A stretch of DNA of 45,283 nucleotides from a virus: IMG/VR virus record IMGVR_UViG_3300045538_000405, positions 1-45,283 of that record; one strand, 5' to 3'. Under the pieces are notes generated by a model, which ran no database searches, was not told the DNA's origin, and was given only the letters and a program-made list of their open reading frames with translations. Positions 5,872-13,436 of this stretch are shown piece by piece; positions within the stretch are counted from its first letter, which is position 1, and the number at the start of each line of letters is the position of its first letter. The position numbers and the translations under genes are program-made.

Positions 5872-7143
5872 ATGCAACTGAAACGTGAATATCTTAAGCA
5901 AATCATCAAGTCAATTATCCGAGAATCAATTGAAAGCGAACCAGTATACGTAGAATATAAGTCTCAGATGAGAGACGAAGTGCCATTTACGATGGACGGC
6001 AAAAAGTTTGAGTATGTATGGGCAAAATACCCAGGTGGCAAGACGGATATCGGTGTATATGCCTTCTCGGGTGACGTTGTATATAGTTACAAACAGTTCC
6101 GTAAGATGTTTAATATCAACGAAAATGAACCCGCAGGCGGCAAAAATAAAATCAGAACGTATTACCAAGTGGATACCTACGATCTCTCGCGGACAAGTCG
6201 TGACCCAGATGCAGAACGTGAGGATGTATACCAGGTCAAAAAGATAACCTCCGACGTTCAAGGGGATGAATATGACGAAGTTGTAGTCGGTGAGTATGAA
6301 ACCAGAGAAGAAGCTGAACGTGTGTGTTATAAGGCCAATCTCTCAATTGGAAGAGTCCCCAAGTCACCGACGGTTCCGGTAACTCCGACGCAGCCCGTGG
6401 CCAAGCTCTCGGAAACCGAAAATAAAATCAGAACGTATTACCAAGTGGATACTTATGACCTCTCACGGACGAGCCGGGATCCTGATGCAGAACGTGAGGA
6501 TGTATATCAAGTTAAAAAAATAACGTCCGATGTCCAGGGAGACGAATACGAGGAAGTCGTGGTTGGTGAATATGAAACCAGAGAAGAAGCTGAACGTGTG
6601 TGTAACGCAGCAAACATCTCCATCGGTAGAGTTCCAAAAGTAAAATCTCCCCAAGTAGCTCCAGCAGCCGCACAACTTTCGGAGAACTATAAAGAAACTT
6701 TTAGCAAGAGAATATCAGGAACCGTTGGAGTCGATGGTGCGGAATATGATTATTCCGCCGTGGTGACTGTCAATGTTGTAACCACACGACAAGCTCATGG
6801 TGAAGACTATTCCGAGATTGATACAGAGGGAGCTGATATACAAATCGAAGCAATTGTTCCGGAACCAGATAAGATGGTTGCTTCCAAGGTAGACGAGGCA
6901 ATTTATGACGACGTCCACGGTAGAAATATGTGGGATTTTGTAAATGAATCGGATATGGTAAAGGAAACAACTGATACAAATCCCGTCAAAGCCGCGAAAG
7001 ACTGGATTCTCGATTGCGCGGTTAATCCAGAAGACGAGGAGAATATAACGCACTGGCTATCTACCGCAACGGATGAACAAGTTAAAAAATACGTCAATCG
7101 GACATTTGATGGTGGTTGGAATGGGTTTCTTAATACGCTCTGA
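5872..7143 (+). CDS. Unknown protein with internal tandem duplication
   Basis: 423 residues. It begins MQLKREYLKQIIKSIIRESI, a motif (LKxIIxESI) that also opens the protein at 23144. Residues about 91-163 and 183-255 are near-identical copies (YYQVDTYDLSRTSRDPDAER ... YETREEAERVC) joined by a Pro-rich linker. The C-terminal 165 residues look beta-rich then helical, and very acidic. The start follows a TATTTATT motif by 6 nt. No Shine-Dalgarno is present. Function unknown; a virion or scaffold role is inferred from the start motif and the late promoter. Confidence 0.85.
   Translation: MQLKREYLKQIIKSIIRESIESEPVYVEYKSQMRDEVPFTMDGKKFEYVWAKYPGGKTDIGVYAFSGDVVYSYKQFRKMFNINENEPAGGKNKIRTYYQVDTYDLSRTSRDPDAEREDVYQVKKITSDVQGDEYDEVVVGEYETREEAERVCYKANLSIGRVPKSPTVPVTPTQPVAKLSETENKIRTYYQVDTYDLSRTSRDPDAEREDVYQVKKITSDVQGDEYEEVVVGEYETREEAERVCNAANISIGRVPKVKSPQVAPAAAQLSENYKETFSKRISGTVGVDGAEYDYSAVVTVNVVTTRQAHGEDYSEIDTEGADIQIEAIVPEPDKMVASKVDEAIYDDVHGRNMWDFVNESDMVKETTDTNPVKAAKDWILDCAVNPEDEENITHWLSTATDEQVKKYVNRTFDGGWNGFLNTL
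6143..6360 (+). repeat. Intragenic tandem duplication, copy 1
   Basis: About 218 nt, repeated at 6419-6636 (offset 276 nt, 92 codons). Proteins are nearly identical while many third positions differ. Both ends (AAAATAAAATCAGAACG and the stretch around GAAGAAGCTGAACG) are still identical at DNA level. Confidence 0.9.
6419..6636 (+). repeat. Intragenic tandem duplication, copy 2
   Basis: Second copy of the 6143-6360 unit. One conservative change (Asp to Glu) falls within the conserved core, and a few more lie at the C-terminal edge. Confidence 0.9.
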
Positions 7144-7150
7144 ATTGAAC

Positions 7151-7178
7151 TTGACTTTCTATTTATAGGTGTTAGGAT
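7151..7178 (+). promoter_or_regulatory. Early-type promoter of the tmRNA gene
   Basis: TTGACT (7151-7156), 16-nt spacer, TAGGAT (7173-7178). The sequence TTGACTTTCTAT is shared with the small-gene cassettes. Initiation near 7185 would give a precursor with a short 5' leader, to be trimmed at 7202 (by RNase P in known tmRNAs). Confidence 0.65.
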
Positions 7179-7201
7179 TGGATTGTTCTTTGAATACTAT
7201 T

Positions 7202-7584
7202 GGGGCCATACTGGTTTCGAGGCGGTGTAAACGAAATCTAAGGCACGTAGAGGATGATGGTCGGCCTCTTAAAAAAACTATCAAAAAATAAACGCTAATA
7301 ACGTAATCGCATACGACTTCACACCAGAAGGTGTCGAGGCCGAATACGCCGTAGCCTAATTAGGCTGCCCGTGATACAGATTGACGCACGATATTTCTGT
7401 ATCACGTTATATATCGAGCTAGACAAACCATTTGATTTGGTTGGTATGTCGAAATAACTCAAATCTAAGGAAACGGAACTTTCGAGTTTTAGTATCAGTT
7501 TCACGAAAAAACAAAAACTATAAACGTGTAGTCTTGGGTTGAGTAAATATCGTCCACGCGGGTTCAACTCCCGCTGGCTCCACC
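7202..7584 (+). ncRNA. ssrA: Transfer-messenger RNA (tmRNA), phage-encoded
   Basis: Complete one-piece tmRNA. The acceptor stem GGGGCCA (7202-7208) pairs with TGGCTCC (7575-7581) and has a G-U wobble at the third pair, the alanine-tRNA identity element. The T-arm is GCGGG-TTCAACT-CCCGC (7558-7574) and the discriminator is A7582. CCA is not encoded (CCC follows), so it must be added. The D-like CTGGTTTCGA matches tmRNAs. PK1 is visible: AGAGG/CCTCT with GATGGT/ACTATC, followed by an A-rich stretch before the resume codon, in good agreement with the E. coli arrangement. The tag frame (7294-7359) starts ANNVIAYDF and ends EAEYAVA, then TAA in a GCCTAATTAGGC hairpin. A long hairpin (GTGATACAG/CTGTATCAC) and pseudoknot-like pairings follow. 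Function in known systems: rescue of stalled ribosomes and tagging of the nascent protein for proteolysis, with SmpB. No smpB is seen here. Confidence 0.95.
7294..7359 (+). other. tmRNA tag-peptide reading frame
   Basis: Resume codon GCT at 7294, stop TAA at 7357-7359, 21 residues. The resume position is set by alignment to the E. coli context (A-run, then four to five nt, then the Ala codon). The tag is longer than the roughly 10-residue E. coli tag and ends in Ala-Val-Ala rather than the usual Leu/Val-Ala-Ala. Confidence 0.85.
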
Positions 7585-7946
7585 CGTAAAGTTACCTGTG
7601 ATGAACTATAAGTTATCCGTCATATATCATATACGGATATTCACGCGAAACAGTAAGTTATTAAGATTAACCGAATTACCGTGATAGACCGCTACCTTGA
7701 ATGTGTAGCTTTGTATTGGACGAGAATTCCCTTGGTCAAAACACTTTATTTTCCAAACAAAGATCTTCCAATTCCATCTCGGAAAAAAATCAGTCGGTGT
7801 TTATATTCCCCATATAACAAAGACCCTGTGAGAAATCTTTTAGTTATTCTGATTATACATACCGTGTGATAATAGATATGTATGACCCGTTGAACAAATC
7901 CATGTTGTTGTGAAGTGTTCATAGTTAATATAAATATACAAATATC
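7585..7946 (+). other. Region between tmRNA and next gene, no supported gene
   Basis: A frame at 7681-7869 opens with GTG but has no start signal and an unconvincing composition. An inverted repeat ATCCGT / ACGGAT (about 7615-7640) lies after the tmRNA and could help end its transcript. No tRNA could be folded by eye. The sequence is A/T-rich towards the end, where a TATAAATA motif appears. Confidence 0.6.
7929..7936 (+). promoter_or_regulatory. T4-type late promoter motif TATAAATA
   Basis: An exact match to the T4 late promoter consensus, 10 nt before the ATG at 7947. Confidence 0.6.
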
Positions 7947-8249
7947 ATGAGTAAACATAAAAAACCCAATAGTAAATTTTTCAAATGTTCGTGTTACTCA
8001 CATGTACTTGAGGTGGAACATGATACGGAGATAAAATCATATAACCTTGCTATTTGGCATTACGGTCACAATGGAGATGCCCCGCTTTCTTTCAGAGAAC
8101 GTCTTCGTTGGGCCTGGAAATTACTTACAACGGGTAGTTTATGGGCCGACTCGATTATGCTTTCGTATGAGAGCAAGGACGAACTCATTGAATTCCTGAA
8201 AAAGGAAGGTGAGGAAGTGACGACGGAAAAACACATATTACATGGGTGA
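7947..8249 (+). CDS. Conserved phage hypothetical protein
   Basis: 100 residues, starting MSKHKKPNSKFFKCSCYSHV. The pattern of an N-terminal CSCYSH, a central LAIWHYG, then FRERLRWAWKLLTTG and a C-terminal DELIEFLKK is one I associate with small conserved proteins of large tailed phages, with no known function. The two Cys and a His could bind metal. Preceded by a T4-like TATAAATA. Confidence 0.8.
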   Translation: MSKHKKPNSKFFKCSCYSHVLEVEHDTEIKSYNLAIWHYGHNGDAPLSFRERLRWAWKLLTTGSLWADSIMLSYESKDELIEFLKKEGEEVTTEKHILHG

Positions 8250-8289
8250 TTTTTATCTCAGTTTATTGAACGTAGTCTGTGTTTGTTGA

Positions 8290-8297
8290 TACTTATT
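8290..8297 (+). promoter_or_regulatory. Late-promoter-like motif TACTTATT
   Basis: Ten nt before the ATG at 8308. Confidence 0.5.
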
Positions 8298-8307
8298 AAG
8301 AGTTACT

Positions 8308-8610
8308 ATGGCACTAACCCATAAACCTCTTATTCTACCATCGGACGATGGGAAGCTTAAAGCGTTCATATTAAACCAAAAGGTAAAGTTGATGGAACAA
8401 GTTATAGATTCCATTGAATATGCATTGGAAAACCGATTGGATATTATAGAGGTCTTCTCCTTCGCTGGTTCGGATTTCACAGTCACACTTAACCGAGAAT
8501 GTTTTTTGGAAAACGTGGAGAACATTTATAAATTCTACGTGGCGGGTGAAAAATACGAACTCTGTAATAGGGTCAAGCGAATCAATCTTAGGCTACTGAA
8601 AAAAATATGA
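8308..8610 (+). CDS. Small conserved phage protein next to phoH
   Basis: 100 residues: MALTHKPLILPSDDGKLKAF, a helix (KLMEQVIDSIEYALENRL), then FSFAGSDFTVTLNRECFLEN. This looks like a small alpha/beta protein of a type I have seen beside PhoH in T4-like phages, without known role. The end overlaps the phoH start by 4 nt (ATGA), so the two are probably co-translated. Confidence 0.75.
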   Translation: MALTHKPLILPSDDGKLKAFILNQKVKLMEQVIDSIEYALENRLDIIEVFSFAGSDFTVTLNRECFLENVENIYKFYVAGEKYELCNRVKRINLRLLKKI

Positions 8611-9344
8611 AAAACAAATCACGCAGTAGGAAAGCAGACACAAGTCCAGTGATACCTCAGAAAAGCAAGATAAAGACTGGGTTGACAATACTGGAAAAAC
8701 AAGTTCTGACTGATAAACAAAAGGAATTCTTGTCGTTGGCCGAAAATAGAGATGTGAAGATGATTTTCGTCTCCGGCCCAGCAGGAACATCCAAGACATA
8801 TCTGTCGGTACTGGCGTCACTTCGACTCATGAATGAACGTAGAGTCAGTGACCTTCTTTATATCAGAAGCGCAGTCGAAAGCAGCGACAGTAGACTGGGT
8901 TATTTGCCAGGAGAGAGCGGAGATAAAATGGCACCATATCTCGCTCCGTTGTTGGACAAATTGGATGAATTGTTACCTCGATGTGAGACAAATCAACTTC
9001 AATTGGAAGGTAGAATTTCAACCGTTCCCGTAGGGTTCCTCCGTGGGTTGAATTGGAACGCCAAGTCAATCGTAGCAGACGAGGCACAGAACATGACTCA
9101 TAAAGAACTCCTCACTTTGATAACAAGAACGGGGGAATTCAGTAAAATCTTCGTATTGGGTGACATTGACCAAACCGACATAGGTGCAAAAAGTGGATTC
9201 AAGAAAATGTTTGATACGTTCAATGACACCGACAGTAGAGAGAACGGAATCTACACTTTTGAGTTCACTGAAGATGATATTGTCAGATCAAAATTGGTCA
9301 AGTTCATTATCAAGAAAATAAAAAACCTATCCAAAACTGGTTAA
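8607..9344 (+). CDS. phoH: PhoH-like P-loop ATPase
   Basis: 245 residues. Walker A GPAGTSKT (57-64), Walker B IVADEAQN (155-162) and the GDIDQTD segment (about 185-191) are the PhoH-family signature. The basic N-terminal 25 residues are probably a flexible tail. PhoH domains are SF1-like NTPases, and some are linked to RNA metabolism. They are frequent in phages of marine bacteria and their phage role is not settled. The ATG overlaps the previous gene's stop. Length is normal for a phage PhoH with the core domain only. Confidence 0.95.
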   Translation: MKNKSRSRKADTSPVIPQKSKIKTGLTILEKQVLTDKQKEFLSLAENRDVKMIFVSGPAGTSKTYLSVLASLRLMNERRVSDLLYIRSAVESSDSRLGYLPGESGDKMAPYLAPLLDKLDELLPRCETNQLQLEGRISTVPVGFLRGLNWNAKSIVADEAQNMTHKELLTLITRTGEFSKIFVLGDIDQTDIGAKSGFKKMFDTFNDTDSRENGIYTFEFTEDDIVRSKLVKFIIKKIKNLSKTG

Positions 9345-9351
9345 GATTTCG

Positions 9352-9359
9352 TACTTATG
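9352..9359 (+). promoter_or_regulatory. Late-promoter-like motif TACTTATG
   Basis: Thirteen nt before the ATG at 9373, the weakest and most distant member of the series. Confidence 0.35.
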
Positions 9360-9372
9360 GGTATAAGAAGCG

Positions 9373-10641
9373 ATGCCAAATAACCAGCTCCATACTTTAA
9401 CGACGCATACGTCTCTGGATTCCAGAGATTTGTTGGTCGTTGTAGATAGAAGTGAATTAACCACTCATAAAATAGAAGTGGGGGAGATCTCGGATGCGTT
9501 GGATGGAACAATTTTTCTATCATCTAGTTATTCTCTCACAAGCTCGTTTACGATCCAACCAGAGAGGCCAATTTCGACGAGTTTTGCATACTATGCGAAT
9601 TCCGCCAGCTTTTCATCTAACCTAAGCGGTTCTAATGTGATAGCGGCAGGAAGCAGTTTTGCTCACCTTTCGATGTGGGCGAACGCTGTAAGTGATTTCA
9701 TACAAGTCACCGCTAGTTCGGATTATATTGACATCTATGGAATAGGGAATTCGGGCGGACAGTTGAGATTCGTCACCCAATCAAATTTCGTGAATTCATA
9801 TTTAATCCGGCCGATATCTCATCGAGACGTGATGGGTTCTCAAATTCTAAATCCAACTATTGGCAGCGTAACTTACTATGGATTGCCCGCTGGAAGTTAT
9901 GGGTTTGAAATCTCTTTGTTGGATTATCCAGGAAAGATACTAACCTTCTTCGGTGATATCTCCTTTGCTTCCCCGGTTACAACTACGTATTCTCTGATAC
10001 ACTACTTCGAGTCGGGTGGAGTTTATAACGCGAGTGGGTCAGGTGTCTTCTCCATAACTTCGAGCTACTCCGACACCGCTGACATCTCGGAGAATAGCAA
10101 AGATTCCCACTGGGCATCAAGTTCGGTGGTGACATCAGCAACCAGCCGAATCAGCACCACTGCTATAAGTGCATCCAGAACAACATCATCTCTTTTTTCT
10201 CAACGGAGTAACATCTCCAATTTCTCATCAAATGGGCCTATTCCGGGAATGATTCTTTTATACGCTGGGATTCAAATAACTGGTTCCGAGAACTGGCTGT
10301 CATGTAATGGATCGACATACGACATAGCGGCAAATTCTGCGTTGAGTGCGTCGATAGGTTCTAAGTTCTCTCAATCGGCTTTACCGTTAGTACCGAACGT
10401 TCTTCCTAATATATCTTCCAACGTTGAATCCGGTTCCGGACCATTCAATGAAAGATTTTATATATCGGAAACGACCTTGGGACACCCAACCAACAATCAA
10501 ATAAGTCAGTCGTATGGAGTTAATGCAGGTGGATCCGGTTCAGCTGAGTCTTTTACCGGTTCTTATGCTTCTGGGTCGGTATACGGAACGGAAATCACAG
10601 GCTGGGAACCCCGTGCATTTTATTATAACATCAAACGGTGA
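9373..10641 (+). CDS. Tail fibre protein with tail-collar-like C-terminal region
   Basis: 422 residues. The N-terminal part (SLDSRDLLVVVDRSELTTHK) resembles the attachment region of repeat-type phage fibres. The middle is Ser/Thr/Ala-rich (SSYSLTSSFT; FAYYANSASFSS), the repeat type SYxxTASxA common in phage fibres. The C-terminal part has PGMILLYAG ... WLSCNGSTYD ... IGSKFSQ, matching the pattern of the phage tail-collar domain (PF07484). It likely binds the host surface from the virion tail. It is a paralogue of the next gene. Ser/Thr density makes it a conceivable substrate for the glycosyltransferases downstream. Confidence 0.88.
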   Translation: MPNNQLHTLTTHTSLDSRDLLVVVDRSELTTHKIEVGEISDALDGTIFLSSSYSLTSSFTIQPERPISTSFAYYANSASFSSNLSGSNVIAAGSSFAHLSMWANAVSDFIQVTASSDYIDIYGIGNSGGQLRFVTQSNFVNSYLIRPISHRDVMGSQILNPTIGSVTYYGLPAGSYGFEISLLDYPGKILTFFGDISFASPVTTTYSLIHYFESGGVYNASGSGVFSITSSYSDTADISENSKDSHWASSSVVTSATSRISTTAISASRTTSSLFSQRSNISNFSSNGPIPGMILLYAGIQITGSENWLSCNGSTYDIAANSALSASIGSKFSQSALPLVPNVLPNISSNVESGSGPFNERFYISETTLGHPTNNQISQSYGVNAGGSGSAESFTGSYASGSVYGTEITGWEPRAFYYNIKR

Positions 10642-10650
10642 ATAATCCAC

Positions 10651-10658
10651 TACTTATT
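10651..10658 (+). promoter_or_regulatory. Late-promoter-like motif TACTTATT
   Basis: Nine nt before the ATG at 10668. Confidence 0.5.
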
Positions 10659-10667
10659 TAGAGAATC

Positions 10668-12131
10668 ATGGCACACAAGAGAATTTCAGAATTGTCCAGT
10701 TTAGACGGTGCACTTGCATCGGAAGACTTATTTTTGGTCCAAGATATATCCCCAATTTCGGAATCAAAAAACGTAAGTTGGGCATATCTATCTAGTATAA
10801 TCGCTGCTTCCGCTTCTGTAGATTCCGCGAGCTATTCGATCACCTCGTCTTTTTCACATCAGGTCAACAGCGCCAGTTGGTCCTCATCGAGTATATCTAC
10901 GAGTTACGCGTTGGCTGGTTCCGGAAGTGGAATTTTTGCATGGACGAGTAGTTACGCATTCACATCATCCTTTGCACATTCTGCCAGTTTTGCTAGTGGA
11001 AGTGGAGTATTTGCCCACAGCAGCAGTTATGCGCTCATTAGCAGTTACTCTCTACAGTCATCCGGTTCTATATCAGCGTCATATTCAATATCGGCTAGCT
11101 ATGCGTCCGGAAGTGGAGTATTTGCCCACAGCAGCAGTTATGCTTTAAGCGCTAGTCACGCTCTTACTTCCAGTAACTCACTGTACTCTTCAAATGGAAT
11201 TGAGACTGGATACATGGTTCTTTACGCTGGATTGGAGACGTCTACGATAGAATCCACGGGAGAATATTTGCCATGTGATGGTAGGGATGTATTTGTAAAT
11301 CGATATCAAAATCTTTACAACGTAATAGGTGGGAAGTTCGGATATTATCCCGAACTTAGAATATCCGCGTCCAAAGACATCTTCGCCCAACCAATTGAAC
11401 TTCACATAGACCACGATGACGTTAATATTTACGGATATTCTTTGAGTACAGGCGTGATTGGGTTTCAAACCGGAAGCGGAGGAACATTTCGGGGAGTATT
11501 TACAATAACTTCCACCAAAGCGGGATTGACGGGGTCAACTCAGTTGCTCAGACCAAACAATCCCACGGTAGCATTCACAGGGCTTGGTGCAGCGACTTAT
11601 AATTTCATAATAACAGAGGTTAATACGAATAGCAGTTCGATATTTCCCGTAGATATTAATTTGAGAGGGACTAACACAACAAGTTCACTGACCGCTGGAA
11701 ATATTCCCGCGATAAGTTTTTGGGGTGATTCAAACGTGGCATATAATTCCAAGTTTTATGTCACGGATTTACAAACGGACCAAACCAGTGAAGGAACTCT
11801 GAATCAGACTTCCCCCGCTTCACCTATCACTCGGCTGCCCGCTACCATATTGGTTACCACCGCCACAAATTTCACGTGCAGCGTATCACGTCATAGTGGA
11901 TCTTATCATAACATACAAACCGCAAGATTGAGACAATCCTCACAGATTCTCACATTGCCTGTGGAAAACAATCCATTCGACGGAGCAGCGGGAACGTTCT
12001 CCGCTTCTTTCTTTATACCAAGCGTTAACAATTCGACCGGCAGTGTTCCGGAAAATATGGTACCTAGAAATGCACAGATAACAGAATCGGGTGTTTATCC
12101 ATATGCTTTCAGATATTTGATAAAAACGTAA
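10668..12131 (+). CDS. Tail fibre protein, Ser/Ala repeat and collar-like
   Basis: 487 residues. The N-terminus (MAHKRISELSSLDGALASED) is the classic opening of repeat-type phage fibres. Residues about 45-175 are Ser/Ala/Tyr repeats (SYALTSS-type), including an exactly repeated 35-nt segment. Then GYMVLYAGLE ... YLPCDGRDV ... VIGGKFG follows the tail-collar pattern. The C-terminal 250 residues look beta-rich and probably form the receptor-binding tip. It shares its architecture with the gene upstream. Expression is probably late, from the TACTTATT motif. Confidence 0.88.
   Translation: MAHKRISELSSLDGALASEDLFLVQDISPISESKNVSWAYLSSIIAASASVDSASYSITSSFSHQVNSASWSSSSISTSYALAGSGSGIFAWTSSYAFTSSFAHSASFASGSGVFAHSSSYALISSYSLQSSGSISASYSISASYASGSGVFAHSSSYALSASHALTSSNSLYSSNGIETGYMVLYAGLETSTIESTGEYLPCDGRDVFVNRYQNLYNVIGGKFGYYPELRISASKDIFAQPIELHIDHDDVNIYGYSLSTGVIGFQTGSGGTFRGVFTITSTKAGLTGSTQLLRPNNPTVAFTGLGAATYNFIITEVNTNSSSIFPVDINLRGTNTTSSLTAGNIPAISFWGDSNVAYNSKFYVTDLQTDQTSEGTLNQTSPASPITRLPATILVTTATNFTCSVSRHSGSYHNIQTARLRQSSQILTLPVENNPFDGAAGTFSASFFIPSVNNSTGSVPENMVPRNAQITESGVYPYAFRYLIKT
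10998..11032 (+). repeat. 35-nt exact direct repeat in fibre gene, copy 1
   Basis: Begins GGAAGTGGAGTATTTGCCC and recurs at 11109-11143, 111 nt (37 codons) away. It encodes GSGVFAHSSSYA. Confidence 0.9.
11109..11143 (+). repeat. 35-nt exact direct repeat in fibre gene, copy 2
   Basis: Identical to 10998-11032, a recent duplication or a recombination hot spot within the fibre. Confidence 0.9.
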
Positions 12132-12138
12132 ATTTGAT

Positions 12139-12840
12139 ATGGTTACATTTAAAAGGTGGTTGATAAAAGCTATCAGAGAAAATTGTTGTCTATTGAAAAT
12201 TCGACGTGGAAATTGTGATTACTCCATTCCATACGAAAGACCAGTTGACGATTCCTTCTTCGATGATAATCGGGATACACTGTCGTTGCAAAATCTAGTA
12301 TCCAATGACAAAGATGTGATTTCTCTATCCGATGTATTTAACGTGGAGATCTATTCTATGAATCAATATGAGATTTCCAGGAAGTCAATGTCGGAACACA
12401 TTGAGAACAAATATTCGCCCATTTTATCCCACAAATTTCAAAACCTTACACGAGAAATCGTTTTAAAATTAATGTTTTTGGATGGAATTACATTGAATTA
12501 TTTGAAAATAATGGATTTCATGGAATATCGAGAACCGGAGGATTTTTCCAAGGTAAAGTTCATTGGAACACGAGATGAAACTATAGAAGATTGCATCGTC
12601 GCTCGCAAAAACTTCTCGTTGATAGTAAATAAACGAATGGAGACGGTGATGAAAGACATGATTTCCGCGTTGGGAATTGAGGGGAGTGCTGACATACGAC
12701 TTGATATAGAGAAAAACGTATCCGAATTCATAACTGGTTTGCCATCCGTCCCAATCAGAAAGCTACAGGACGTCTGGCCGACGTTGTTGAATCCATCTCC
12801 GTATTATTTCCTCCCTAACATCGTTAATCAAGACGGATGA
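12139..12840 (+). CDS. Unknown protein at the head of the modification island
   Basis: 233 residues, starting MVTFKRWLIKAIRENCCLLK, largely helical, with short Tyr/Pro-rich segments at the end (LLNPSPYYFLPNIVNQDG). No glycosyltransferase or methyltransferase motif is evident. It follows the fibre gene by 7 nt and overlaps the sialyltransferase-like gene (ATGA), so it probably belongs to the fibre/modification operon. Function unknown. Confidence 0.75.
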   Translation: MVTFKRWLIKAIRENCCLLKIRRGNCDYSIPYERPVDDSFFDDNRDTLSLQNLVSNDKDVISLSDVFNVEIYSMNQYEISRKSMSEHIENKYSPILSHKFQNLTREIVLKLMFLDGITLNYLKIMDFMEYREPEDFSKVKFIGTRDETIEDCIVARKNFSLIVNKRMETVMKDMISALGIEGSADIRLDIEKNVSEFITGLPSVPIRKLQDVWPTLLNPSPYYFLPNIVNQDG

Positions 12841-13436
12841 AACGAATCGTTTTAGTTGGGAATGGATGTGGAGTCCTTGAAAAAGAAAAAGGAAACGAGA
12901 TAGATGCATTTGATGGCGTCATTCGACTAGGAACATATAAAATCGAAGGATTTGAGAAGTATGTCGGTGAAAAAACAGATTTTTGCATCACAGCTCATTG
13001 GAAACTTGACTTGGATAGATTAAAGACCACCAAGACATTTATCACCTTCCCCGTGTTTAGTAGCTATTATGATGAACCGACTATAGATAGGATACGAGGT
13101 GAGATAATGAGTTCTATAACCGACGAACAGCGTTTGAATATCATGTATTTTATGACTCGTGCCGATGCTCTTTCCATTGTAGAATCATACAAAGAACTTG
13201 GAAACGTTGGGATCGATTTGAGTGGAATAAACCCGAGTCTCGGTTACCGAGCACTACGAATTGTTTTGAATCATTTCTCCGGTTGTGAAATTTACACTTA
13301 CGGATTTGATTTTTTCAAAACTGGCTGGTATTGGAAGGAATCGCACAACCGAAACATAAAAAACCGACACCCATATAGTTACGAACGCGTTATTCATTCA
13401 CTGTTGGTTAAAAGCGGAAGAATAAAGGAGTTGTGA
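12837..13436 (+). CDS. Sialyltransferase-like glycosyltransferase (GT29 type)
   Basis: 199 residues. The N-terminal VLVGNGCGVLEKEKGNEID plus FDGVIRLG (residues 4-32) matches the sialyl motif L pattern (VGNS...G..ID..D.VIR.N). GINPSLGYRALRI...EIYTYGFDFF (129-160) matches motif S. HPYSYE (178-183) matches the motif VS pattern HxxxxE. Motif VS His is the catalytic base in known GT29 enzymes, which transfer sialic acid from CMP-sialic acid to glycans. The length is short for the family, and no membrane anchor is present, so the enzyme is probably cytosolic. Donor and acceptor are unknown. It overlaps both neighbours (ATGA; GTGA). Confidence 0.78.
   Translation: MKRIVLVGNGCGVLEKEKGNEIDAFDGVIRLGTYKIEGFEKYVGEKTDFCITAHWKLDLDRLKTTKTFITFPVFSSYYDEPTIDRIRGEIMSSITDEQRLNIMYFMTRADALSIVESYKELGNVGIDLSGINPSLGYRALRIVLNHFSGCEIYTYGFDFFKTGWYWKESHNRNIKNRHPYSYERVIHSLLVKSGRIKEL

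Noticed and set aside
6143-6636. CRISPR-like or insertion-element repeat
   Set aside because: Repeats are in frame within one coding gene and protein-conserved, with no spacers or transposase.
7319-7567. A minus-strand 82-codon frame inside the tmRNA
   Set aside because: Explained fully by the structured RNA on the plus strand.
7202-7584. An ordinary tRNA rather than a tmRNA
   Set aside because: The acceptor halves are 366 nt apart and the interior has PK1 and a tag frame, which a tRNA would not have.
7681-7869. A 62-codon frame with GTG start after the tmRNA
   Set aside because: Composition is not convincing, no Shine-Dalgarno sequence or leaderless promoter, so left as non-coding.
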